This document shows positions 53,717-63,469 of a stretch of 64,000 bases of DNA, one piece after another. The number at the start of each line of letters is the position of its first letter. Position 1 is the stretch's first letter. The position numbers were made by a program, and so were the translations under genes. The stretch is from contig CANKZZ010000001.1 of assembly GCA_947488655.1 (NCBI GenBank), positions 496,001 through 560,000 on the forward strand. The letters are read 5' to 3'. A model generated the notes under the pieces. That model made no database searches, was not told where the DNA came from, and saw only the letters and a list, made by a program, of their open reading frames with translations. The DNA is from an uncultured Psychroserpens sp. (GTDB taxonomy: Bacteria; Bacteroidota; Bacteroidia; Flavobacteriales; Flavobacteriaceae).

Positions 53717-56700
53717 ATGAAATATTTATTATTTATTACCATTCTATGCTCTAGTTTTATATTAAATGCACAAGATAAAATTCCGTTTATTGATTATGAA
53801 GATGTTGCTAAAGTAGCAATAGATAAAGCCTCAAAAGAAGATTTTAAAGGAGCTTTAGAGGAGCTCAATCGCATTAATAAAAACGATTCTACTTATTGCT
53901 CTATCTTAACATCTAAGTCTTATTATAATATACTTTTAGAACTATTTGATGATGCTATTGCGGTTACAAATGAAGGTATTGCATTAAATTGTGATAGTGA
54001 GTCTAAGCTTTATTTTTATATAAATAAAGGGGTTTCTTTAGTTGAGACCAATCGTTTTGAAGAGGCTATAAAGGTTTATGATAAAGCCTTAGAGGAGTTT
54101 CCAAGAAACTCGAGACTTTGGTATAATAAAGGCTTAGCCTATGAGAAGGTCAATAACACTGCTCAAGCTATTAAGGCGTATCAACAAACAATTATATACA
54201 ATCCAATTCATAGAAATGCGCACTTACAATTAGGGAATATTTGCTATCGTCAAAATTTAATTTCTCAGGCTTTAATGTGCTATAATATGAGTTTAATGAT
54301 TGAGCCAGATAGTGATCGTGGCTTTGCGTTATTAAAGTATGCTAATGAAATAGCAGCTGCTAAAAATGATAATGAACCTGATCCAGACTTAGAGGTTTCG
54401 GCAGATGATGAAGCATTTGAAGATATTGATTTAATCATAACCAATAGGGTTGTACTAGATTCAGACTATGAGACAGATACTAAAATTGAAATTCCGCTGG
54501 TAAAACAAAATCATGCTTTACTAGAGCAATTAAAAAATATTGAAGGTAATGATGGGTTTTGGGATACGTATTACGTTCCATTTTATAAATGGATTGCAGA
54601 AAACGATCTATTTGATGGCTTTACGTACACTATAAATTACGCAATAAAAAATAAAGATTACGAAAAAGTAATCGAGAAAAATAAAGATAAGGTAGACGAG
54701 TTTGTTAGCGCTTATGTTAATCAACTTTATGAGATATTTAGCGATAACCCAAAACGACAACTTTCTCATAGTTATGAAGAAGGTGTGCTGCGAGGAGAAG
54801 GCTTGTTTAAAAATAACGTCTTAACAGGAGAATGGACATTTTATGATAGTAATGGTCGCAAAATAAGTGATGGCTATTATAATAAAAAAGGAGAGAAAGA
54901 GAATAAATGGACCTGGTATCATGATAATGGTTCCATAAGAGAAATAGCAAACTATAAAGAAGGAAAAACGTCTGGAGAAAATAAATTATACTATGATAAT
55001 GGTAAACCATACATCATGACTACTTCTAAAAATGGAGAGTTTAATGGAGCGTATACCTACTATTTAAAACAAGGTGGATTAAAACAAAAAAAGATATTTA
55101 AAGACGGTAAATTATCTGGTAAATACATGTCTTATTTTGATGTGGGAGAAGATCTTATAGAATATGATATAAATTATAAAGATGATGAGGTACAAGGAGA
55201 TGCTATAGAGTATTACGCTAATGGTAATACATATTCTGTAATTAATTTTAAGAACGGAAAACGTAATGGTAACGAAACTCAATATTACCGTAACGGTCAA
55301 ATATCAATGAAATCTACTTATAAAGATAACCAGTTAGAAGGACCGTATACCACATTTTATGCTAACGGAAATAAAAAAGCGGTAGGTCAGGCTAGTGATG
55401 GTTATTATGAAGGTTCATGGAAGAGTTATTATAAAGATGGAACATTAAGTAACGATTATAATTATAAGGATGGTGCATTAGATGGCGATTATAAATCTTA
55501 CGATACAGATGGTGTATTAAAATCTGATTTTCAATATAGAAAAGGTCAAATTATTAGCTATACATTTTTTGATAAATCAGGAAAAGTAATCTCTGAGAAT
55601 CGTAAAAAAGGAGGAGAATTTTTCTACGAAGGTTATCATCCAAATGGTAACAGAGCAGCAAAAGGACTGTATGATTTAAAAGGAGGAAAAGTAGGAGAAT
55701 GGAAATTTTATGATATTAATGAAGCCATCACAGAAGAAGGTAATTATAACGAAGACAAACCATTAGGCGAAGAAAAAACGTACTATACTACAGGAGAGAT
55801 ACAAAGTATCACAACTCATAATCCAGATGCAGACATCTCGTATTATCAATATTTTTATGTAAGTGGTCAATTAAAAACGCAAGGTTGGTCTAAAGATGGT
55901 TCAAAACATGGCGAATGGCATTATTACTATAATGATGGTACTTTAGAAGCAATCAATTTTTTCCATAAAGGCGAGGTTCATGGTACCCAATATTATTATA
56001 ATGTAGATGGTACGGTTGATAATCAAATAGATTATGAATACGACATGCTCGTTTCAGAAAGAAGATATAATACAAAAGGAGACGTTTATAATTCTTATCA
56101 ATATCAACAACCTGATAAAACATATACCATTTCATCAACCTATCAAAATGGGAATAAAAAATCTGAAACTACATATGTTAATGGAGAAAAGCATGGACCT
56201 TATACTTATTATAATTTCTACGGAAAAGTAACCGTTAAAGGTAATTATCATAATAATGAAATGAATGGTGATTGGAAATGGTATTTTAAAGACGGAGAAT
56301 TAAAAGACGAGGATACTTATATAAACGGAAGACAGGATGGGAGCTCAAAACGCTATTATAAATCTGGACAAATAGAAGATGATTATCTCTATGACGAAGG
56401 AGATAGAACAGGTACTTGGCTATCTTATTATGATAACGGTCAAGTTTATACATCTACTGCATATGTAGATGACAAAAACCACGGTAGAAAAGAGTTTTTC
56501 AGCAGAGAAGGCAAATTACAAATCGTTAGAATTTACGATCATGGTACCTTAATAGGTTATACTTATACTGGTACAGATGGTAAAGAAAAAGAGATGATAC
56601 CTCTTAAAAATGAGACTGGTAAATTAGAAGGCTTTTTTGATAATGGTAAGCCATCTAGAACGATGGAGTTTGTAAACGGAGTTATTCATGGAGACTATAA

Positions 56701-56989
56701 AGCCTACTATTATGATGGTACATTAGAAAATCACACCATCTATGAAAAAGGTGAGTACAACGGTTTAGATGAAGAATATTACAAGGACGGAACAATTAAA
56801 CTTAAAGAAAATATGCTATTTGGAGATAGACATGGTTTATCTGAAAAATTCTATCCTAACGGAAATATTAAAGAACGCACCAATTATCTCAACAATGAAA
56901 AACATGGAGAGGCAACTTATTACGACGAAAATGGAAAATTAACATTGACTGAGTATTATACAAATGGAGATATTTATGAATCTAAATAA
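53717..56989 (+). CDS. Giant TPR and YwqK/MORN-like repeat protein
   Basis: A 1090-residue exported protein with signal peptide MKYLLFITILCSSFILNAQ. Residues about 60-220 are TPR units (LWYNKGLAYEKVNNTAQAIKAY, HLQLGNICYRQNLISQALMCY). A linker follows at about 220-330. The remainder, about 350-1090, has over 20 consecutive repeats of the pattern YxxNGxxxxxGxYxxGxxxGxWxxY, related to MORN repeats (FYDSNGRKISDGYYNKKGE, YYDNGKPYIMTTSKNGEFNG). Such repeats form an extended beta-hairpin surface. It overlaps the next gene by 14 bp, so the three genes to 60893 are probably one operon. The toxin-antitoxin label often attached to this family is not supported here. Confidence 0.85.
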   Translation: MKYLLFITILCSSFILNAQDKIPFIDYEDVAKVAIDKASKEDFKGALEELNRINKNDSTYCSILTSKSYYNILLELFDDAIAVTNEGIALNCDSESKLYFYINKGVSLVETNRFEEAIKVYDKALEEFPRNSRLWYNKGLAYEKVNNTAQAIKAYQQTIIYNPIHRNAHLQLGNICYRQNLISQALMCYNMSLMIEPDSDRGFALLKYANEIAAAKNDNEPDPDLEVSADDEAFEDIDLIITNRVVLDSDYETDTKIEIPLVKQNHALLEQLKNIEGNDGFWDTYYVPFYKWIAENDLFDGFTYTINYAIKNKDYEKVIEKNKDKVDEFVSAYVNQLYEIFSDNPKRQLSHSYEEGVLRGEGLFKNNVLTGEWTFYDSNGRKISDGYYNKKGEKENKWTWYHDNGSIREIANYKEGKTSGENKLYYDNGKPYIMTTSKNGEFNGAYTYYLKQGGLKQKKIFKDGKLSGKYMSYFDVGEDLIEYDINYKDDEVQGDAIEYYANGNTYSVINFKNGKRNGNETQYYRNGQISMKSTYKDNQLEGPYTTFYANGNKKAVGQASDGYYEGSWKSYYKDGTLSNDYNYKDGALDGDYKSYDTDGVLKSDFQYRKGQIISYTFFDKSGKVISENRKKGGEFFYEGYHPNGNRAAKGLYDLKGGKVGEWKFYDINEAITEEGNYNEDKPLGEEKTYYTTGEIQSITTHNPDADISYYQYFYVSGQLKTQGWSKDGSKHGEWHYYYNDGTLEAINFFHKGEVHGTQYYYNVDGTVDNQIDYEYDMLVSERRYNTKGDVYNSYQYQQPDKTYTISSTYQNGNKKSETTYVNGEKHGPYTYYNFYGKVTVKGNYHNNEMNGDWKWYFKDGELKDEDTYINGRQDGSSKRYYKSGQIEDDYLYDEGDRTGTWLSYYDNGQVYTSTAYVDDKNHGRKEFFSREGKLQIVRIYDHGTLIGYTYTGTDGKEKEMIPLKNETGKLEGFFDNGKPSRTMEFVNGVIHGDYKAYYYDGTLENHTIYEKGEYNGLDEEYYKDGTIKLKENMLFGDRHGLSEKFYPNGNIKERTNYLNNEKHGEATYYDENGKLTLTEYYTNGDIYESK

Positions 56990-58919
56990 AACACCAATAC
57001 TAACATTTCTATGCATTGCATTTTTAGTGCTATTACCAAAAAATGCGCTTGCTCAATACACTAAGGAGTTTGATCTTATAAAGAACAAATATCCAGATTC
57101 TAAAATTGTGAGATTGTTAGAAGATGTTAAGATTTCGGTACAATTTAAAGATGGAGAACTAGAGGTAAAACAATCTTTTATAGAAGAAGATTTATATTTA
57201 GATGAGTCTGCAATATATGGTTCTAAGAGAAATATAAAGTTCTCATCCTTTTTTGAGTTAGAGTCTGTAGAAGCATCGTCTTATGAGTATAAAGATGGTA
57301 AATACAAAACCCATAAAGTAGAAGAGTTTTTAGAAAAAGACGAAATGGAAGATTCTTTTCATGACGACTCAAAATCATTAAATTTTATTTACCCTAATTT
57401 ATCAACAGGTAGTAAAACAAAACTAGAGTATACAGAGGTTGTTAAAAATCCAAGATTTTTAAGTCCTATTTATTTTGGAGACTTCTACCCAATTAAACAA
57501 AAAAGAGTAACTCTTGTAGCAGACAAAGATATTCAATTTAGATTTCAAGAGTTTAATACAGAAGATTATAAAATTGATTTTACTAGAGAAGAAAAACGCG
57601 GTAATATAATATACACTTGGGAAATTTTAGATGTAGATAAACACAAGTATGAAAATAATGTACCTAGTTATTCTAATGTGTTGCCACATATAATACCAAT
57701 TATAACATCTTATAAATCAAACAATCAAAATGTAAATCTATTACATGATGTATCTGGCTTGTATGAGTGGTATTACTCAATGGTAAAAAATATAAACTTA
57801 AGTGAGCCAGATCCTAATTTAGTTAGCCTTGTTAATGAATTAACTAAAGATAAAACAACAGATTTAGAAAAAGCTAGAGCTATATACTATTGGACACAAA
57901 AAAACATTAAATACATTGCTTTTGAGTATGCCTTAGGCGGTTTTATCCCACGAGAGGCTAATGATGTATACAAGAAAAAATATGGCGATTGTAAAGACAA
58001 TTCAAGTATACTTTACGAAATGCTCAAAATTGCTGGTTTAGAAGGTAATCTCACTTGGATTGGAACTAGAAGTATATCTTACAGTTACAATGACGTACCA
58101 ACTCCAATTGTAGATAATCACATGATTTTATCTATAGAAATTGATGGCAAAACTTATTTCTTAGATGCTACAGGTCGTTACTTACCAATAGAAATGCCTT
58201 CATCTTTTATACAAGGAAAAGAAGCATTAATTTCTAATGGCGAAGCTAAATATGAAATTAAGGATGTACCAATAGTTGATGCTAAATCAAATACATTTAA
58301 AGAGGTTACTACGTTACGTTTAGAAGACACTAAACTAGTAGGTGCAACTAAAGCAGAAATTTCTGGGTATTATAAAATTGATTTCTTTAATCAATTAGAA
58401 GATGCAAATACACCTGCAAAGATTAAAGAGTATTATAATTATAAAATGCAAAAAGGGAATAATAAATTTTTAATAGATGCTGTCTCAGAAACAAACAAGT
58501 ATGACTATGATAATGATTTAATTATTGACTATACCTTTAATATAAATGATTTTGCTAAAATATTAGGCGATGAAATTTACATAAATCTCAATTTAAGACA
58601 AGACGAAACAGATTTTAAATTTGAAGATGATAGAGAAAATGATATCGAAGTAACCTATAAAAGTTATTACGATTATCATACTACTCTAGAAATACCAGTT
58701 GGTTATGAGGTAGATTATTTACCAAAAGATTTTTCTGTTTCTAATGAGTTTATGAATTCTATAATTACCTATGAAACTGTAGATAATACTATTGTTTATA
58801 AACATCAATTAGAAATGAATTTTCTAACATTAAACCCAGAACAACAAAAAACAGTAAGCGATGCTATTAAAGTAGCCGAAAAGAGCTTTAAAGATACAAT
58901 CGTTCTAAAAAAACAATAA
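56976..58919 (+). CDS. DUF3857 protein with intact transglutaminase triad
   Basis: The ATG at 56976 (MNLNKTPILTFLCIAFLVLL) is preferred over the ATG at 56964 because it gives a clean signal peptide. The protein of 647 residues has an N-terminal DUF3857 region (about 55-230). A transglutaminase-like core follows with the triad C339 (KYGDCKDNSS), H382 (VDNHMI) and D397 (FLDATG), then a C-terminal DUF3858-like part. It is a periplasmic or surface protein of unknown substrate. Its start overlaps the upstream TPR/MORN gene. Confidence 0.88.
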   Translation: MNLNKTPILTFLCIAFLVLLPKNALAQYTKEFDLIKNKYPDSKIVRLLEDVKISVQFKDGELEVKQSFIEEDLYLDESAIYGSKRNIKFSSFFELESVEASSYEYKDGKYKTHKVEEFLEKDEMEDSFHDDSKSLNFIYPNLSTGSKTKLEYTEVVKNPRFLSPIYFGDFYPIKQKRVTLVADKDIQFRFQEFNTEDYKIDFTREEKRGNIIYTWEILDVDKHKYENNVPSYSNVLPHIIPIITSYKSNNQNVNLLHDVSGLYEWYYSMVKNINLSEPDPNLVSLVNELTKDKTTDLEKARAIYYWTQKNIKYIAFEYALGGFIPREANDVYKKKYGDCKDNSSILYEMLKIAGLEGNLTWIGTRSISYSYNDVPTPIVDNHMILSIEIDGKTYFLDATGRYLPIEMPSSFIQGKEALISNGEAKYEIKDVPIVDAKSNTFKEVTTLRLEDTKLVGATKAEISGYYKIDFFNQLEDANTPAKIKEYYNYKMQKGNNKFLIDAVSETNKYDYDNDLIIDYTFNINDFAKILGDEIYINLNLRQDETDFKFEDDRENDIEVTYKSYYDYHTTLEIPVGYEVDYLPKDFSVSNEFMNSIITYETVDNTIVYKHQLEMNFLTLNPEQQKTVSDAIKVAEKSFKDTIVLKKQ

Positions 58920-58928
58920 AATATATCT

Positions 58929-60893
58929 ATGAAATTATTTTTAAATACTTGCCTAATATGTTTCATCTCTATAATAACTATACATGCTCAACCTTTTTAT
59001 GAGTCTTATAATTGGGATGCAAATCCTAGTTACTCAAACCAAGGAGTAGAAGATAGTAACATGGCTTCTATGAAAGAAAAAATTGTTACCGAATTCTATT
59101 TTGATGACCAAGGTAATTTGACAGAGTATTTTTTAGAACATAAAGTCTACTACCTTAACAGTGATGATAAAATAGAAGCCTTTAATAAAGTGTATTTGCC
59201 TTATGACTCTGAGTCTAAATTGGTAGTCAATAAAGCGCGAGTAATTACCGCAAACGGTGAAGTAATTAATTTAGATGAATCTAAAATTTTAACAGCAACA
59301 GATTCTGAAACCGATAGAACCTACAAGTATTTTGCTTTTGAAGGTGTAGAAAAAGGAAGTTTTATTGAGTATATGTATGTTGTAAATCGTTACCCAAGTT
59401 ATAAAGGTAAGCGCATCACCTTACAATCTGATTACACAAGAAAAAATGTTGAATTTGATCTGTATTCGCCATCAAACCTATTATTTAAGTTTAAAAGTTT
59501 TAATGGTTTAGATGAGGTGGAGAGAGATACAATTTCTGAAGAAAAAAAACACTATTTCCTCAAATTAGACACAGTAGAGTTATTAGAAGAAGAAGAAATG
59601 GCTGCCTACACAGCAGATAAGCAATATTTAATTTATGCATTAGATGCTAATATTGCAGGCAGAGTTAAGGATATTAGTTCATATGCAAATGTGGCTCAAA
59701 ATATTTATGAGTTTTATAATGAAGAGCGCTCTAAAAAAGAAATTTCGGCACTTAAAAAGTTTTTAAAAACTATTAATTATAAAAAAGAAGATGATATTGA
59801 TACTAAGTTAAGAACGATAGAAACATACATAAAAAATAACATTTTTGTAGCGAATTCAACAAGTGAAAAATTATCAGACTTATATCAAATTACTAATGAT
59901 AAAGTAGCAAATGAGAGAGGCGTAATTATACTTTATACTGCTATTTTTAATGAGCTGGATATAAAATATGAGTTCATTTATACTTGTAGTAGGGAGTACA
60001 TGCGTTTTGATAAAGAGTTTGAAGCAAATAATTATTTGCAAGATGCTTTATTCTATTTTCCAAAGTCAAAAAAATACCTGTCGCCAACCGAAATTGATTC
60101 GCGTTACGGTTATCCACCAGCATTTCTTACAGACACTTATGGCTTAGCAATAAAAGAGGTAGTAATTGGAGATTTTAAATCTGCAGTTGCAAAAATAAAG
60201 TACATTAAACCAATAAAAGCAGAGCAAAATGTGGATAAAATGGTAATTGATGTTACGTTTGATGAAGATGATATCTCAAAAACACACGTTAAACTAGATC
60301 GTTCTATGAGTGGATATTATGGGATGTATATTCATCCTTATATGGATTTGGTAAAACCAGAAAATGAAAAAGAAATAATAGAGGGTTTTGCAAAAAATTT
60401 AGATGAAGATGCAGAGATTGTGAGCAAGACAATAGAAAATAAAAATTCTAATCTCTTCGGAATTAAGCCAATACAATTTATTGTAGAATTTACATCAAAT
60501 AAATTTGTAGAAAATGCAGGCAGAAAACAATTATTTAATGTGGGTGATTTAATTGGTAGACAACAAGAATTATATCAAGAGAAAGAACGTAAATTACCAG
60601 TAGAAGGTGAGTTTCAACGTAGTTATTTTAGAACTATAAACATAACCATACCTCAAGGTTATAAAATTGCTAACCTAGATGATATTAAAATTAAAAATGA
60701 ATACATAAAGGAAGGGAAAACCTTGTTGAGTTTTGATTCGTACTACGAATTAAATGGTAATATCTTAACCATAACTGCAGATGAGCATTATAGAATTAAT
60801 CATGTAGACACCAGTTTATATGAAGAGTATAGAACAGTCATTAATAGCGCTGCAGATTTTAATAAGGTAACGCTAGTCCTGGAGACAGAATAA
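58929..60893 (+). CDS. DUF3857 paralogue lacking the transglutaminase cysteine
   Basis: A 654-residue protein with signal peptide MKLFLNTCLICFISIITIHAQ, starting 9 bp after the previous gene. It has the same order as its neighbour: DUF3857-like N-terminus (about 30-230), then a transglutaminase-like middle. In the segment aligned to GDCKDNSSILY it reads ANERGVIILY, so the catalytic cysteine is gone and no equivalent His-Asp pair is apparent. It is probably a structural or regulatory partner of the active paralogue. No terminator is clear after it. Confidence 0.82.
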   Translation: MKLFLNTCLICFISIITIHAQPFYESYNWDANPSYSNQGVEDSNMASMKEKIVTEFYFDDQGNLTEYFLEHKVYYLNSDDKIEAFNKVYLPYDSESKLVVNKARVITANGEVINLDESKILTATDSETDRTYKYFAFEGVEKGSFIEYMYVVNRYPSYKGKRITLQSDYTRKNVEFDLYSPSNLLFKFKSFNGLDEVERDTISEEKKHYFLKLDTVELLEEEEMAAYTADKQYLIYALDANIAGRVKDISSYANVAQNIYEFYNEERSKKEISALKKFLKTINYKKEDDIDTKLRTIETYIKNNIFVANSTSEKLSDLYQITNDKVANERGVIILYTAIFNELDIKYEFIYTCSREYMRFDKEFEANNYLQDALFYFPKSKKYLSPTEIDSRYGYPPAFLTDTYGLAIKEVVIGDFKSAVAKIKYIKPIKAEQNVDKMVIDVTFDEDDISKTHVKLDRSMSGYYGMYIHPYMDLVKPENEKEIIEGFAKNLDEDAEIVSKTIENKNSNLFGIKPIQFIVEFTSNKFVENAGRKQLFNVGDLIGRQQELYQEKERKLPVEGEFQRSYFRTINITIPQGYKIANLDDIKIKNEYIKEGKTLLSFDSYYELNGNILTITADEHYRINHVDTSLYEEYRTVINSAADFNKVTLVLETE

Positions 60894-60962
60894 AAAAGCT
60901 TCCTTTTCTCACTACTTGTTTTTAAATTCCATTAATAATTGAGAGTATAACTATTTATAATT

Positions 60963-60970
60963 TATTTTTG
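60963..60970 (+). promoter_or_regulatory. Promoter -7 element before the FGE-like gene
   Basis: TATTTTTG, an exact TAnnTTTG match, lies 46 bp before the ATG at 61016. Confidence 0.5.
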
Positions 60971-61015
60971 ATAGTTAACCCTAATTAAGTTAGTTTCACT
61001 AAATGAAGTTTCAAA

Positions 61016-62116
61016 ATGAGATTAAAAGTTTATTTATATCTTTTTATAGTCATATTTTTATTTAATTGTAAAACCGAGAATAAAGAATTAGAATTAAGTG
61101 TAATAAATACTAACGAAGATAATTACCGAGTTCTAAAGGAGCAACCATCAAATATTTCGATACCAAATGGTATGGTATGGGTAGAGGGTAAAACTTTTAC
61201 ACAAGGAGCAAAAGCAGGAGATAAATTTGCAATGATGAGAGAAAAACCAGCACACAAAGTAACTGTTGATGGTTTTTTTATTGATATAACAGAGGTTACT
61301 AATAAGCAATTTAAAGCATTTGTAGACGCTACTAAGTATATTACTCTTGCAGAACGACCTATAGATTGGGAGGTTATGAAACTAGAACTTCCTGAAAATA
61401 CACCAAAACCTCATGATTCTATTTTACAGCCTGGAAGTCTAATTTTTAATAAAAATGTGAATGCTGTCGTAAGTATGGCTAACTATACACAATGGTGGAC
61501 TTGGAGAATTGGTGCAAATTGGAAACATCCAGAAGGTCCAAATAGCTCAATTGAAGGTAAAGAAGATTATCCTGTTGTGCATATTGCCTTAGAAGATGCT
61601 CAAGCATATTGTAAATGGGCAAATAGAAGGTTGCCTACAGAAGCCGAGTGGGAATCTGCTGCTCAAGGTTTTTATAAAGATAATATTTACTCTTGGGGTA
61701 ATAATAATGATGGTTTAGTCAAAAATGCAAATACATGGCAAGGCACTTTTCCTGTAAAAAATGAAAGTATAGATGGATTTAAACTAATTGCACCAGTAAA
61801 ATCTTATAATCCAAATAGTATTGGGTTGTATGATATGATTGGTAATGTTTGGGAATTAACCAGCGACCTGTTTAATATAAATTATTATAACGATATAGAT
61901 ACATCTGCAGCTTTAATAAATCCTAAAGGTGCTTCAAAATCTTATAGTCCAAATAATCCATATCAAAGAGAATATATTATTAAAGGAGGATCTTTTTTAT
62001 GTCATGCTTCCTATTGTGCGAGTTTTAGAATTTCGGGAAGAATGGGAGTAACTGCAGATTCTGGAACAGACCATACAGGATTTAGAACAGTGGCTACTCC
62101 TAATATGTTGAAGTAG
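61016..62116 (+). CDS. Formylglycine-generating-enzyme-family (SUMF1) lipoprotein with both active-site cysteines
   Basis: A 366-residue lipoprotein (signal MRLKVYLYLFIVIFLFNC, cysteine 18) with an FGE-sulfatase domain from about residue 50 to the end (IPNGMVWVEGKTFTQGA, EVTNKQFKAFVDAT, RLPTEAEWESAAQG, NVWELTSD, ending GFRTVA). The segment GGSFLCHASYCASFR keeps the two copper-binding/catalytic cysteines C329 and C334 of true formylglycine-generating enzymes. Many bacterial members lack them. It therefore could activate sulfatases, although no sulfatase gene is in the window and lipidation would place it in the periplasm. GldK/GldJ are family members without these cysteines. Confidence 0.87.
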   Translation: MRLKVYLYLFIVIFLFNCKTENKELELSVINTNEDNYRVLKEQPSNISIPNGMVWVEGKTFTQGAKAGDKFAMMREKPAHKVTVDGFFIDITEVTNKQFKAFVDATKYITLAERPIDWEVMKLELPENTPKPHDSILQPGSLIFNKNVNAVVSMANYTQWWTWRIGANWKHPEGPNSSIEGKEDYPVVHIALEDAQAYCKWANRRLPTEAEWESAAQGFYKDNIYSWGNNNDGLVKNANTWQGTFPVKNESIDGFKLIAPVKSYNPNSIGLYDMIGNVWELTSDLFNINYYNDIDTSAALINPKGASKSYSPNNPYQREYIIKGGSFLCHASYCASFRISGRMGVTADSGTDHTGFRTVATPNMLK

Positions 62117-62171
62117 TATTAAGAAAGTGATTTTTGGTTACCATACAAATATCGTACAGTTTTAAAACACA

Positions 62172-62212
62172 AAAAACCGTAAAACATTATTAATAAAGTG
62201 TTTACGGTTTTT
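62172..62212. terminator. Bidirectional terminator between FGE gene and tRNA-Leu
   Basis: A 12-bp stem 62172-62183 with 62201-62212 (core CCGTAAA/TTTACGG). There are A residues before and T residues after on both strands. Confidence 0.75.
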
Positions 62213-62217
62213 ATAAG

Positions 62218-62299
62218 TACTCAAGGTGGGAATCGAACCCACACGTCTTGCGACATTGGATTTTGAATCCAACGTGTCTACCAATTCCACCACTTGAGC
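62218..62299 (-). tRNA. tRNA-Leu (anticodon CAA)
   Basis: On the minus strand the sequence folds as a class II tRNA. The acceptor stem GCTCAAG pairs with CTTGAGT, the D arm contains TGGTAGAC, the anticodon stem TTGGA/TCCAA has loop TTCAAAA (anticodon CAA, decoding UUG), a long variable arm follows, and the T arm has GTGGGTTCGATTCCCAC. The 3' CCA is not encoded. It is 82 nt long. Confidence 0.95.
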
Positions 62300-62385
62300 A
62301 ATTTTGGACTGCAAAATTATAAAATAAATTATTACAATCAATCAAAAATAGTAGGTTTTATGCTTTTTCAGTTCAAATAAATTCC

Positions 62386-62393
62386 TAAATTTG
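62386..62393 (+). promoter_or_regulatory. prs promoter -7 element
   Basis: TAAATTTG followed by C, an exact TAnnTTTG match, lies 51 bp before the prs ATG. Confidence 0.6.
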
Positions 62394-62443
62394 CACCTCG
62401 TTAAAATAATGCGCAGTTTAACAATATAAATAATTCATTACCA

Positions 62444-63385
62444 ATGCCAAACGGAGTTACAGAAGCAAAAATTTTTGCATGCGGACAAAGTAAAGAACTT
62501 GCTGAGAAAATCGCAGTAACTTTTGGTGCGCCTCTAGGTAATGTTATTACTTCAACTTACAGTGATGGAGAATTTCAACCATCATATGAAGAATCTATTA
62601 GAGGAACAAGAATCTTTATTATAGGTTCTACACATCCTGGTCCAGAAAACTTGATGGAAATGTTGTTAATGATTGATGCTGCAAAGCGTGCATCTGCCAG
62701 ACACATTACAGCAGTTTTACCATATTTTGGTTGGGCTAGACAGGATCGTAAGGATAAACCAAGAGTGCCAATTGCAGCAAAGTTAGTAGCAAAAATGCTA
62801 GAAGTTGCTGGAGCTACTCGTATAATTACGATGGATTTGCATGCAGATCAAATACAAGGATTCTTTGAGAAGCCTGTTGATCATTTATTTGCATCAACAA
62901 TATTTTTACCATATTTAAAATCACTTAATTTAGAAAACTTAACAATTGCTTCTCCAGATATGGGAGGATCAAAACGTGCATATGCATATTCTAAAGCCTT
63001 AGTAAGTGATGTTGTTATTTGTTACAAACAACGAGCAAAGGCTAATGTGATTTCTCATATGGAATTAATTGGAGATGTTACTGGTAAAAATGTTGTACTA
63101 GTTGATGATATGGTTGATACTGCAGGAACATTAACAAAAGCAGCAGATTTAATGATGGAAAAAGGAGCATTAAGCGTAAGAGCTATTTGTACTCATCCTA
63201 TTTTATCTGGAGATGCTTATAAAAAACTAGAAAATTCTAAATTAGAAGAATTAATCGTAACAGATTCTATTCCTTTAAAACAGAAAAGTGATAAAATTAG
63301 AGTATTGAGCTGTGCAAATTTATTTGCTGAAGTAATGCACAATGTACATTATAACAAATCAATAAGCTCTAAATTTTTAATGTAG
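62444..63385 (+). CDS. prs: Ribose-phosphate pyrophosphokinase
   Basis: A 313-residue cytosolic enzyme that makes PRPP from ribose-5-phosphate and ATP for nucleotide, His and Trp synthesis. It shows the class I signatures: the N-terminal strand KIFACGQSKELAEKIA, the regulatory flexible loop YFGWARQDRKDKPRVPI, TMDLHADQIQGFF and the PRPP-binding motif VVLVDDMVDTAGTL. The length is typical. rplY follows after 84 bp. Confidence 0.96.
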   Translation: MPNGVTEAKIFACGQSKELAEKIAVTFGAPLGNVITSTYSDGEFQPSYEESIRGTRIFIIGSTHPGPENLMEMLLMIDAAKRASARHITAVLPYFGWARQDRKDKPRVPIAAKLVAKMLEVAGATRIITMDLHADQIQGFFEKPVDHLFASTIFLPYLKSLNLENLTIASPDMGGSKRAYAYSKALVSDVVICYKQRAKANVISHMELIGDVTGKNVVLVDDMVDTAGTLTKAADLMMEKGALSVRAICTHPILSGDAYKKLENSKLEELIVTDSIPLKQKSDKIRVLSCANLFAEVMHNVHYNKSISSKFLM

Positions 63386-63469
63386 CTTTAACGAGCTCAA
63401 TTGCCAAAATAATCTAGTGTTACTTTGGTAATTAATTACGAATATTAATAATAACTATAAATTTTAAAA

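Noticed and set aside
54770..56989. Tandem DNA repeat or CRISPR-like array inside the MORN-like gene
   Set aside because: Repetition is at protein level only; the DNA units have diverged and there are no constant spacers.
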